Assembly: GCA_047967505.1 (NCBI GenBank)
Contig: CM106540.1
From: Dipteris shenzhenensis
Lineage: Eukaryota; Polypodiophyta; Polypodiopsida; Gleicheniales
DNA: 64,000 nt
Reading direction: 5' to 3' (one strand)
Part shown: positions 12,389 to 24,300 of the stretch, piece after piece
Position numbering within the stretch: the stretch's first letter is position 1
Layout: the number at the start of each line of letters is the position of its first letter
The notes under the pieces: model-generated
Databases searched by the model: none
What the model was told of the DNA's origin: nothing
The model's input: the letters and a program-made list of their open reading frames with translations, nothing else
Program-made: the position numbers and the translations under genes

Positions 12389-12656
12389 CTTATTGTAACT
12401 TTTGGTGTTTGTTAACACCTTTATAAATATTGTGAGAGTTTGCTATGTCCACTTGTAACTTTTGAAGGTGTTTCCTAAACACCATTATAAATATTAAGAG
12501 AGTTTACATCTTATTTTTTGGTGTAACTTATCTCAAGCTTATTGTAACTTTTGGTGTTTGTCAACACCTTTATAAATATTGTGAGAGTTTCCTTAATACT
12601 ATAACTTTTGAGGGTGTTTGTTAACACCATTATAAATATTAAGAGAGTTATGTCTT
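12389..12656. repeat. Alternating A-B-A-B minisatellite with short palindromes
   Basis: Two related units alternate with a combined period of 149 bases. Unit A is built around GGTGTTTGTTAACACC and TTTATAAATATTGTGAGAG; unit B has GGTGTTTCCTAAACACC or a close variant and ATTATAAATATTAAGAGAG. Each contains a GGTGTT...AACACC inverted repeat. Confidence 0.85.
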
Positions 12657-14577
12657 TACACCTTGAAATTTGGGTAGTTGCATTTCAAGGGCTTAGTTCA
12701 TCTCATCATCATTGATGTAGTTAAAACTACAAAAGAGTAGTAAGAAATTATGAATTTTCTCCTGTATAGTTACTTTGTTTATTCCGAATGGCTTGTGCTT
12801 CCTAGGGTGGAAATCTTTCATAATGAGCCACATGCAAAGATATCTCACTTTGAAAGTCTGTTAGCTCTCTCCTTTATGAATGCAATTTATCTATTTCACT
12901 AGTAGCCATACTTATTCTTCATTTCTCCTTCTTCTCTAAGCCCTTCAGATAAGCAAACTCGTCCTTCTCGTACTGGTTAATGGAGCTAGATTTCTCTTTC
13001 CCTCCTCCCTCTTCCCCTAGTTCTCAACAATCCATTCTTTGCTGGTGCTAATGGCTTGCTCGACGGAATCAATGACTTCAAAAAGATCCATGGAAATGAG
13101 AGGAGGAAGGTAATGAGAGCAAGGAAGGTAATGAGAGGAGGTAAGGCAATATGGAAGGAGTAAACTTGAGGAGAGGCGGTAAGGCTACGGGCAAGATGGA
13201 AGGAGTAATCTTGAGGAGAGGAGTAAGGTAAGAAGAGCAAAGTGGAAGAAGTGTTTGTTATGGGTGAGATGTAGAAGACAAATGACTAGAGAGGGATTTA
13301 TAGAACTGCAGACTCATAATGTGAGATGAAAGATTTAGAATAAAGAATTGGGAGAGGCTGAGATGACTAGATTGTGTGAAGTAATAGATGCAAGACCGTA
13401 ATGCGAGACATGTGAGATGATAGATTTTGAGTACATTGAAATCTATAAAATAAAGTGATGGAACACAAGAATGATATAATTATTAGAATCTCATCATGAG
13501 ATATTTTTTATATATAGTGATTGATAATTATTAGATTCTCATCATGAGATATTTATTGTATATAATAAGTTAGACTTCGAAAAAAGTAAAACCGATTTAA
13601 TAAATTTAGAGAGGTGAGTTGTCCATTGAGTGAAGTAAAAAATGAAAGATCGTAAATGTGAGAGACACATGAGATGATAGATTTTGAATTGGTTTAAATC
13701 TATCAAATAAAGTGATTGAAGATAATAATAATATAATTATAAGACTCCCTTCTTTCATCCATCCTAGTCCTTCTACAAGAACATTCTTTGTTCATCACTC
13801 TTAATTTATCATGTCTCCACCCACCATGGATGTCCTTGGCATCATCAGAGGCGTGGAGTCTAGAATCGACAGTCTTAAAGAATGGATTGCTAACTAAGGA
13901 GCAAGGAGAGATGCAAGAATTCGACAAGGCACTTCAACCTTGATGTGGACCTATCCATCATAACATACAAGGGAATGAATAAGTGCATTGCAAAAGATAC
14001 ATACCATGAAAGTTACAATGCATTAAGAGTAAGTGTACCATGAAAGTTATATACTTACGCTAACACATTGCCATGATATCTTGGCATTGAATTGGCAAAA
14101 TAGCATTTATTGGCTTGTATGTCCAAAGCTACCAAACTCCAATGTTTCTTGCATGACCAATTAAGAATCTTTATCATTTGACTCCATCTTATACCTTGTA
14201 AAAGTAAATATAAGGTTGTCGTGTCACTTACATCTCATTATATGGAAAAATGATAACTCGTACGTTGTCCATATTGAAAGTTTATAGCCAGGTGCAGATA
14301 TCTTCTAGTGACTTTTTAGTATTGTTGAGCCATGTAGAAAGAAGGGAATCTACAATATATACACACTTTGCAAAATTTACAGGAAACTAAGATATCATTA
14401 CACTGCATCAAAAAATAACCAAACATTAGCTCATTAGATTTAATCAATATATAAATACTAAGCCAAGATAAAGAAAATAACCAAACATTAGCTCATTAGA
14501 AATTTTAATCAATATATAAATACTAAGCAAAGATAAAGTTTGTCACAAACCTGAGGGTGGCCATTATGACTTTATCA
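12657..14577. other. No recognisable gene; purine-rich repeat and AT-rich repeats
   Basis: A purine-rich segment at 13060-13260 repeats GGAAGG, GTAATGAGAG and TTGAGGAGAGG motifs. AT-rich direct repeats follow. An open frame at 13703-13927 has no signature. Confidence 0.45.
13378..13742. repeat. Dispersed direct repeat (13378-13490 and 13632-13742)
   Basis: Both copies contain GTGAAGTAA, then GAGATGATAGATTTTGA and TAAAGTGAT, at a spacing of about 254 bases. A shorter direct repeat (TTAGA.TCTCATCATGAGATAT) lies between them. Confidence 0.75.
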
Positions 14578-17500
14578 TTAACCTCTTTTCCTCAATATCT
14601 TAGGATTTGAAACTCTATGGACCAAATGATGGATATTGAGTTCGCTGACCTGAATATCAAAGTTGCTTCCTATTTCTTGTAGCTTGGATAAATCTTCAGA
14701 ATTCTTAAGTGTGACCTGCGCCATCATCATATCCTCTGAGTTCCCATAGAAGCGAAGTAGTTGACTCTCTATATCAGGAAAGTCTTTCGGTGATCCTTTT
14801 ATTGTCATAAATATTTCACTTTCAGTTTTTCTAGCAATCACCATATCAATTAAACTTGAAGGTAATATTGTGGCCTTCCTGACTTCAAATCCACGTGAAC
14901 TCATTTCTTCTTTCTTCCCCTCTACCATCTGTAAAAAATACAAAAGGTTGTGAGCTTGATAAGTTATAGTTAAATGTAATGCTAGTAAAAGAAAAGTAAA
15001 GGGTCATACCAGGATATGTGTCCATGATTTCTTTGAGCAATCTTGTGAACCAAGAATATCATCCATGTCATCGTCTGCATCACCTTCGTCTTTATACGAG
15101 GAGCCATCAAGATCTTCCATGTCATCATCTCCAATCCTCTTATGTTCCACCTCTTTCTCGTAGCCGACTATTAGATCAACTTGGAAGTGGAAGTGTGCCA
15201 TGCAAGCCTTTCTTTCAATAATATCAGTGGAATATGACAAGATCTTCGAAAAGATATCCTATCCGTAATAGGGTGACCTCCCAATTAGGCGATTGTAAGT
15301 ATTATAGCATAGTAATCAAAAGACTTCCATTTTTTGGAGGACATTCATAGATTTTGGAGTGCACTTGATGATGAGAGGACCTGTGGATTTCTTTCTCCTT
15401 TAGCATGAGACACAAACTCTTGGAAGTCCCCCTTATGTTATGTTGTAGAGACTTAGTTAGGATATGGACTCCGCATGCATAAGAGGAATGATTCGAGGCA
15501 TTGGAACTTTAATCCACATTCTCTCTTACTTGTCTTGGATGCATACACACCATTGTAGATCTTGAAATCAGAGGCATAAACTTTCTCCAAAGTGTTATGT
15601 ATCTCTTCCTTGTTTTCTTTATTAACAAAAATCACAATATTGCAAATTCTAGCTCTACTAATAGTGGTATATAGTATTCTATCGATGAATTGGCAAATAT
15701 AATTGGAAGAAACCTCATCAATAAAGAATACTTGGGGCTTCTCCCAGCTTGTTTCATCAATTAAAAAGTCCTCATCTGAAATGCCCTTGTACGCTACAAG
15801 CTTTCTAGATTCTAAAGTGATGTTAACATTGAATTGAAAGCCGTGGTTGACTGCACTTGTTATTCTCAGTTTATGCTCATTCGCAAGCTTCTCAACATAT
15901 GCAATCACCTGTGGTGGGATTTGGGCTCTCATGAATGAGGTGACTACTTTGGCCCCATCTTCTTGATTCTTCATCCACTTATGCACCCATGCCTTTTCCT
16001 TAGCTGTGGATAAAGTGGCTATATGGTTCACAATATTAGGGTCAATATTGCATTGACCAATAGGAATTACTTTTTATGTGAGCAAATATCTGATCGAACT
16101 ATCCACTGCATCACGTTTCACTTGTATGTTTATGCACTCCTCCATGCAATGATCTTTGTCCTTCTTGCCAAAAAACCATTCTTTCTTGAGGAGTTTTTCT
16201 ATTGCCATTGTTACATAGCTATCCGGCAAATACTTCACAGGCCTCCACATTCTTGCTATCACCTCTTTTTTCTCAACCTTTGACTTTTGTGATAGTAACA
16301 AAGGACCTTCATAAGTAACCTCACCCTTCTCGTATGCACTACAAACTACCACAACATGCTTAAACACCTCATCAAGTCGAAAAATTATACTTGTGTAGTC
16401 AACATATCTATCTCTCACTACCTTGAAGCTTGTGAGAGATTCTTCCCATTCTTGACTTCCCCTTGGTACAACTGCACTTAAACAGCATATAGCCATATAA
16501 AAATTGAAGGGAAGAACCTTTGACATTTGCTCTGTAGTGAGCCTTCTTGAGTCCCTTGCTTGTCTAGCAAGTTCATTACAGGCATATGCATAATGCTGAC
16601 CATCAATCGGCTCAAATTTACAATGTAGCAATAAATTTCTCTTTGCCTCTTTCAAAAATTTCTCAAAATTTGCCTCCACCCTGTTAATGCAGAATTTGTC
16701 GAAGGCTTTGTGTGAAGAATTTGCTGAAAGTCTCCTCAAAATGGGTAGGTCCTTCAAATGTAACTCCATTGTCATGGCTACTTATATTTGGATAGAACAT
16801 GATTGGATGTAAGACCACATTAGAGACCACAGGTTTCTTGCCATCCACCAAAGCCTTGAATATTTGCATCACATAAGATATATCAAGATTTCTATTATTG
16901 GTAAAAATAGATGCTGACTCCACATCTTGAGCATTCATAGCATAGGACTTTTGTCCCCATATATATCCGACATCATCTACTGTGATCATCTCATTGAGAT
17001 GCAGATTGAGATTCTTTATTGACATGAGCTCATCTTGATCTTCCTCAACCTCTTGATCTGACTCTTCTTCCTCTATATTTTCTCTGTCCTCCTCTTTCTC
17101 TTGTACTTGAAGTTTCTGAGCAGAGGAATGTTGCCTTTTTTTCAAAGTAGCCTTTGGAATTGTGTCCTCTATATCTTTTACCTATACTTTTTGTACGGAG
17201 GAACGTTGTCTTTTTGTGAAAGTAGCCTTTGGGACTGTGGCCCCTGCAGTACTAATCTTTTCTATTTTGCGTCTTTCTTTTCCTTTGATAGGTTGCACCA
17301 AAGTGGCCTTGGCTCGTCCTTCCTCTTCCTCTATCTTTTGTATTTCTTTAGGCCGAAATGGTTGTGTCGCTTCTTCATTTTTCATTTGGAATGTAGCATC
17401 TGCTTCTTCTTCTATCTCAAAGAGTTTGCATGCAGACCCCTTATGTGGGGCTCCTTGTCTAGGCTACTTTTGAGCCAAACTAGGAGCTCTCTCATCCTGC

Positions 17501-18090
17501 TTGTCTCCTCTTTGTTTTTGAACCAAACTAGCATCCACCTAATCTTGCTTGTGCCCTCCGTGCTCTTGACTGAATTCATGGTCTATCTTGAGTGATGATG
17601 GCTTAAAGTACTCAACCATAATCTTTTGATGCAACCTACTTGCCTCTGCATTCAGAAATGTACTCCATTCATCATGAGAGCCTGTAATGGAGTTTGTAAT
17701 TTTGCAAAGTTTGATGGTGGAGGAGGTGGCATTGCGAACCTATTTAGACATCTTGATAAGATAAAATGATAACCCCCAATACTAGGTTGTGAAAACTTCA
17801 CAAAAATATCCAAGTATGGGCTGTTTGGTTCCATAGTAATTCCCACAACCATGCTAGAAGTTATATCTTTCTTAGTAGAGAAGCTTGCATTCCATGGCTC
17901 TTCATCTTGCTCCATATCTTTTCTCAACATCATAAGATGTAGCTTAGTTTTTCTTTGAATGAGAAACCAAACTTTTCTTCCCATGTGCATGTGAGTCCAC
18001 TTCCCTTCAAAGTTACCAGGGGCATACTCTTTCCCATTGAAATGTAAGGTGGCACTAGAGACAAAATCTCTAATCTCTTAAGAGTGCTTC
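14578..18090 (-). pseudogene. Broken multi-exon gene with DGQH (ParB-like) motif
   Basis: The transcript would run from about 18090 to 14578. In order I see: an N-terminal region (18070-17650) with a proline run; a charged low-complexity region holding a repeated PKAT..KRQ.SS.QK motif (about 17100-17260); an acidic stretch; a segment with DGKKPVVSN and then EPIDGQHYAYACNELARQ (16550-16900); a long unrecognised C-terminal part; and an acidic exon. That exon is joined by a GTATGA...TTTACAG intron to a last exon, 14929-14578. DGQH followed by an Ala-rich helix is typical of the ParB/DGQHR fold. Lesions are a frameshift near 16,700, an in-frame stop at 16074 and stops below 15453. No known full-length family is recognised, and the ParB-like call rests mainly on one motif. 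Confidence 0.45.
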
Positions 18091-18173
18091 ATAATAGTAG
18101 AAAATGAAAAATAATTCACAAGACTTTAGAAACAGCTTCAATAAAATAGCCAATAAGGCATTAAAGTACAAAC

Positions 18174-18345
18174 TGAAAGAAAATATATTTTGCCCATCAT
18201 ATTGTAATGTGCCCAACATGCATTTGCCCATCATACAGTGATGTGTCCAAGCTGAAAGACAATGCATTTTGCCCATAATTTAGTAATGTGCCCAAGTTGA
18301 AAGACAATGCATTTTGCCCATCATACTATAATGTGCCCAAGTTGT
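18174..18345. repeat. ~45-bp minisatellite
   Basis: Units share TTTTGCCCAT...TAATGTGCCCAA. The clearest two begin TGAAAGACAATGC at 18253 and 18298, 45 bases apart. It lies just upstream (minus strand) of the DGQH gene remnant. Confidence 0.8.
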
Positions 18346-18846
18346 AGTGTGTCCACTGATACAATTAAGTGTGTGTCCATTTAACAAATCTTTGAATGGA
18401 TGATCAAAAATAGCTCCAAAGGCTTTATAAGGCTCAATATATGTACATAAATTAAAAAATAATAGCCAATAAGACTTTACAATGAGATGAGCAAAAATAA
18501 AACTATGATCCATCATTAACAATTGCATTGTGTCCACTGAAACTCTGCCCACTGAAACTCTGACTCAGATGTGTCATCTGTCATCTGAATTTGAAACTTT
18601 GCTCATAGGGTTGTGTTATGAGTGCGAAACCACATGTGAACGTAGGACTGACGCCGATTAGGAACTAGTTGGGAATTTTTGAGCATGGCTTTGATTGGTT
18701 GTTTTGGAGTTCTCTCCTCTATGGATAAACTAATCTATGCTAATCTAAGCTATACCAACTGTCGAATCGAAGAAAATGCAAGAAATTATTTCTTTTTCAT
18801 ATTCATTTTAATAGGTTACCTGCAAGACAAGAGTTATAAACAAAAT
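18346..18846. other. No recognisable gene
   Basis: Unremarkable AT-rich sequence. An open frame at 18679-18870 has no signature. Confidence 0.4.
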
Positions 18847-19079
18847 TTGATTCTTTTCACATATAATTAAAGTATATTTAATTTAGCAAAAAAATTTAAA
18901 CTAAATTAAATCTACTTTAAATATACATTTAATGTAAAATGAATTAAAAATTAAAGATTAAATAAAAATTACAAACTCATGAAATAGAGAGTATCTAAAC
19001 ACATAAATTATAAACTAAGATAAAATAAATAAAAATAAAATGATGAAATGATAGACATTAAAAATCCTTCATTTTTTCT

Positions 19080-19123
<44 letters not shown>

Positions 19124-19453
19124 CACATATATATATATATCTATATATATAATGTTTGATTCTCTTCACATATAATTAAAGTATATTTAATTTAGCAAAA
19201 TATTTTAAACTAAATTAAATATACTTTAAATATACATTTAATGTAAAATGAATAAAAAATTAAAGATTAAATAAAATTTACAAACACATGAAATAGAGAG
19301 TATGTAAACACATAAATTATAAACTAAGGTAAATTAAATAAAAATAAAATGACAAAATGATAGACATTAAAAAAATCCTACATTTTTTTCCTCTCATATA
19401 TATATATATATATATATATCTATATACACACACACATATATATATACATATAC

Positions 19454-19489
<36 letters not shown>

Positions 19490-19490
19490 G
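18847..19490. repeat. ~309-bp AT-rich tandem duplication with (TA)n tracts
   Basis: TTGATTC(T/C)(T/C)TTCACATATAA starts at 18847 and again at 19156. The two copies agree over some 240 bases, and each ends in a long (TA)n microsatellite with an embedded ACACACAC block. Confidence 0.9.
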
Positions 19491-19499
19491 AAATGCTAG

Positions 19500-21352
19500 A
19501 CCTCCCTCTCCACTTTACGCTAGATTAACTAATTAACTAATCAACTAATAACAAATTAACTAATAACAAATTAATTAATTAATTAATCAATTTACTAACC
19601 CCTCTCCTATAACCCTCCCTTTATTAATTAACTAATTAATTTACTAACCCCCCTTCCCTCTATAATCCCTCCCCTTAACTAACCCCATTCCTTATATAAC
19701 CCCCCTCCCTTATAACCCCCTTCCCCTTAACTAACCCTTTACTTATTCCCCTACCCCTTCCTTATAACCCCTTATTCCCTAGTGGCCTAACCCCCTTCGC
19801 CAAGGAATAAGGGGGGGGGTTTCACTATCCCCTCCCCCTTATTCCCCAATGACCGCCAAGGAATAAGGGGGAGGGGGTAATAAGGAAGGGGTAGTGAACC
19901 TTCCCCATCCCATCGCCTCTCTTTCGACACCCACTTTCGATGCTCATTCCCTCTCCTTTTTTTGTCATCCCATCCCTTCTCTTCCATCGCAACGCGTTGC
20001 GACGAAGATTCGGACAAAGCAATTGAAGTTTGGAGAGAATAATGGGTGAGAATGAAAGGGTAGGAAGAAGATGGAAGTTTGGAGAGATTAAGGGGTGGGA
20101 AAAAATGGATTAAGGCAGTGGCGGTGGAGATTAAGGGGTGGGAAGAAAGAGGAGGAGAGAGTAAAATTTCTACCTGTTAGGATCATCAGTGTCGACGATG
20201 ATGAATTAGGGGAGGAGGGGATTAGGAAAAGAAGAGGTGAGGAAAGTGAGAATAGAAATGAGGAGATTCAAATTTCGAGAGAGTTTAGGAGAAAATTTGC
20301 TCGGGAGATTCAAATTTGAAATATAAACTAAAAGTGTGGGAGGATTTGAATTTAAAATACAAACAAAAGATCTGACATTCTCCTAAACAAAAAAACCCGA
20401 CATTCTCCTAAACATTCTTTCATCCTTTCCTTACCAAAAACGCACGACATTCTCTTTCCTAAGATCTCTTACCGACAATAGTACAGGAGTAAGAGATCTT
20501 TTTGACACTTTTTCTTGTTGTATTTTTTAAGAGTACGACACTTCCTTCTTTGCTATTTCTACTTGGTTTTCCATCTCAATTTCTTCCAACCTCTTTCTCT
20601 CCCCTCTATCCTGCTCTAGGATGTCCATCAATCAAAATTTCCGTCGACATTAATGTCACTAATCGCCACAACATCGATTTTTCTCCCCATTACTACATCA
20701 ATTTATGTTCAAAAATTTTGTCATTCCCCATTGCCATCACCATCGCTAGCCCGCCATCACCATTGCCATTGTCGTCACCATCACCATAGCCCACTATCGC
20801 CAAACATTCTACCATTGCTCCACATCATCAAAAATTCCATTCGTCACCCACCCATCAATGCAATCGCCACCTGCCCATGCCCCACCCGTCGACACAATAT
20901 CCACCTGTGGACTGGGAAAGATGTAGCAAAAAAGATTGCAATGATCGTGACAGAAGGGTATAGATCGTGATGGAAGGTATCATGATCTTTGCTTCCGTCA
21001 CGATGGACCTTTTTGTGTTGTGATCTTTACTTCCCTCATGTCTAACCCTTCTATCACGATCTCTCCTACTTCTTCACATGTCTATTTCCATTCTCGTCCC
21101 ATCCCTTTTCCGTTCCCTCCCTTTCGTTCATCCTTTCTCTCTCTTCTCTTCCTTTTTCCATCGATCCTTTGTCTCAATTTCAATTTCTTAAACATTTAAG
21201 AAAAGAAGACATGAATATAAATTCTTTATACCTGGATAAGGTGGTTGAAGGTTTTGTAGATAGGATGTAGACTCGGTTTTATAGGCTCCTTGATTCTTCC
21301 TCTTGCTCCTTCTTGCTCCAATTGATTGAGATAAGAATGAATGACGAGAAGA
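19500..21352. other. C-rich and purine-rich low-complexity sequence, no gene
   Basis: From 19500 to 19800, blocks of TTAACTAACCCC and CCTTATAACCCC alternate. A G-rich segment follows, then unremarkable sequence up to the satellite. Open frames at 20095-20319 and 20502-20970 look compositional. Confidence 0.45.
19829..19876. repeat. Hairpin, 17-bp perfect stem
   Basis: CCCCTCCCCCTTATTCC pairs with GGAATAAGGGGGAGGGG over a 14-base loop. A related arm (CCCCTTATTCC near 19768) could also pair with the GGAATAAGGGG at about 19804. Confidence 0.9.
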
Positions 21353-24300
21353 AGACCACCTAGGTTGAGATGCGTACAAAGTATTGTGTCCATCGGATAT
21401 GATTTGCATGGCCGATATGCTAATATTATACAATGTTTTCCCCCTAGTGTTATGCACCATCATAAAAAAACATAGTCCTAGTTGTGTTATTCAACAAGAA
21501 CTTATTGTATGGATGTGTAACTTTCAACTCAAGTCCATACCATCTAGGTGTGCAAAGTATTGTGCCCATCGCATATGCTTTGAATGGTCAATAAAGAATT
21601 AAACATCGTTTTTGCCTTAGTGTCACACACAACCATGTAAAAACATGATCCTAGGTGTGTTACTTCAACATGTACTTATTGGATGGGTGATCCACTTTGC
21701 AAGCATGTAAATACCACCTAGATTGAGGTGTGTGCAAATTATTGTGCCCATCGGATAGGCTTTGTAGTGTCAATCAAGCATTAAACACCGTTTTTGCCTC
21801 AATGTCATGTACAACCAAATAAAAACATGGTCCTAGGTGTGTTGTTCCAGCAAGTACTTATCGGATGGGTGCACCACTTTGTAAGCATGTAAATACCACC
21901 TAGGTTGAGATATGTGCAAATTATTGTGTCCATCATAAATGATTTGCATGGTCGATCATGCATTATACACCATTTTTCCCCTACTATTATGCACCACCAT
22001 AAAAAAACATAGTCCTAGGTGTGTTATTCGAACAACAACTTATCGTATGGGTGCAAAAATTTGCACCCAAGTTCATACCATCTAGCTTGAGGTATGTGAA
22101 AAGTATTATGTGCATCACATATGCTTGGAATGGTCGATCAAGAATCAAACATCGTTTTTGCCTTGGTGTCATGCACAACCATATAAAAACATGGTCCTAG
22201 GTGTGTTATTCCAACATGTACTTATTGGATGGGAGCTCCACTTTGCAAGCATGTAAATACCACCTAGGTTGAGGCACATGCAAAGTATTGTGCCGATCGG
22301 ATAGGCTTTGCATGCTCGATCACGCATTATATACTATTTTTCCCCTAGTGTTATACACAACCGTCAAAAAACGCGCTCCTAGGTGTGTTATCTAAACAAG
22401 TACTTATCAGATGGGTGCACCACTTTGCATGCAAGTCAATACCATCTAGGTTGAAATGTGTTCAAAGTATTGTGTCCATAGGATATGATTTGCATGCTCA
22501 ATCACGCATTATACAATGTTTTCCTCCTAGTGTTATTCACAACCGTCAATTAAAGTGCTCCAAGGTGTGTTATCTGAACAAGTACTTATGGGATGGGCAT
22601 GCCACTTTGCATGCACATCAATATCACTTGAATAGAAACTTGTGCAAAGTATTTAGGCCATCAGATATGATATGCATGGTCGACCAAGCATTAAACTCCT
22701 CTTTTGCCTTACTGTCATGCATAAGCATCAAAAAACACTGTCCTAGGTGTGTTATTTCAACAAGTACTTATCGGATTTGTGTGCCACATTGCAGGCAACT
22801 CAATACCACATATGTTGAGGTACATGCAAAGTATTGTGCCTATCGGATATTATTTGTATGCTCGATCAAGCATTATATATTGTTTTTCCCTTAGTGTTAT
22901 GCACAACTGTCAAAAAACGTGCTCCCAGGTGTGTTATTTAAACAAGTACTAATGGGATGGCTGCGCCACTTTGCATGCAAGTAAAAAATACTTAGGTTGA
23001 CGCACGTGCAAATTATTGTGCCCATTTGATATGATTTACATGGTCGATTCCCACATTAAACATCGTTTTTGCCTCACTGTGATGCAAATCTGTCAAAAAT
23101 TCACTCCTAGGTGTGTTATCCTTACAAGTACTATCGAATGGATGCGTCACTTTGCACCCAAGTTAATACCCTATAGGTTGATATGTGTGCAAATTATTAT
23201 GTCCATATGATATGATTTACATGGTCGACCAAGCATTAAACCCCGCATTTGTCTTAGTGTCATGCAGAAGCATAAAAAAACACTATCCTAGGTGTGTTAA
23301 TCCAACAAGTACTTATCAAATTGGCATGCCACATTGCATGCAACTCAATACCACCTAAGTTGAGGTGCATGCAAAGTATTTTTCCCATCAGATATGCTTT
23401 GCATGCTCGATCACACATTATATATTGTTTTTTCCCTAGTGTTATGCACAACCGTAAAAAAAAGCGCTCCCAAGCGTGTTATCTAAGCAAGTCCTTATGG
23501 GATGGGCGCTCCACTTTGCATGCAAGTAAATACCACCTAGGTTGAGGTGGGTGCAAATTATTGTGCCCATTTGATATGCTTTGCATGGTCGATTCTTGCA
23601 TTAAACAATGTTTTTGTCTCACGGTGATGCACATCTGTCAAAAACATGCTCCTAGGTGTGTTATCTGAAAAAGTACTTATTGGATGGGCGTGCCACTTTG
23701 CACCCAATTCAGTGCCATCTAGGTTGAGATGCATGCAAAGTATTTTCTCCATCGGATATGCTTTGTATGGTCGATCAAGAATTAAACATCATTTTTTCCT
23801 TGGTGTCATGCACAACCATATAAAAACACGATCGTAGGTGTATTATTTCAATAAGTACTTATCAGATGAACATGTCACTTTGCAAGCATGTAAATACCAC
23901 CTAGGTTGAGACGTGTGAAAAGTATTATGTCCATCAGATATGATCTACATGGTCGATCACACATACATCGTTTTTCCCCTAGTGTTATGCACCATCATAG
24001 AAAAACATAGTCCTAGCTGTGTTATTCGAACAAGAACTTATCATATGGGCACCCAACTTTGCATGCAAGTTAACACCATCTATTTTGAGGTGTATTAAAA
24101 GTATTATGCCCATCTCATATGCTTTGAATGGTCGATTAAGAATTAAACATCGTTTTTGCCTTAGTGTCATGCACAACCATATAAAAACATGGTCCTAGGT
24201 GTGTTATTCCAACAAGTACTTATTGGATGGGTGCTCCACTTTGCAAGCATGTAAATATCACCTATGTTGAGGCACATACAAAGTATTGTGCCTATTGGAT

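Noticed and set aside
15453-16031. SF1 helicase motif VI look-alike (ILYTTISRAR)
   Set aside because: No Walker A, Walker B or other helicase motifs in the surrounding translation; a lone short match.
19500-19800. Telomere-like blocks (TTAACTAACCCC)
   Set aside because: Units are irregular and do not match the plant CCCTAAA repeat.
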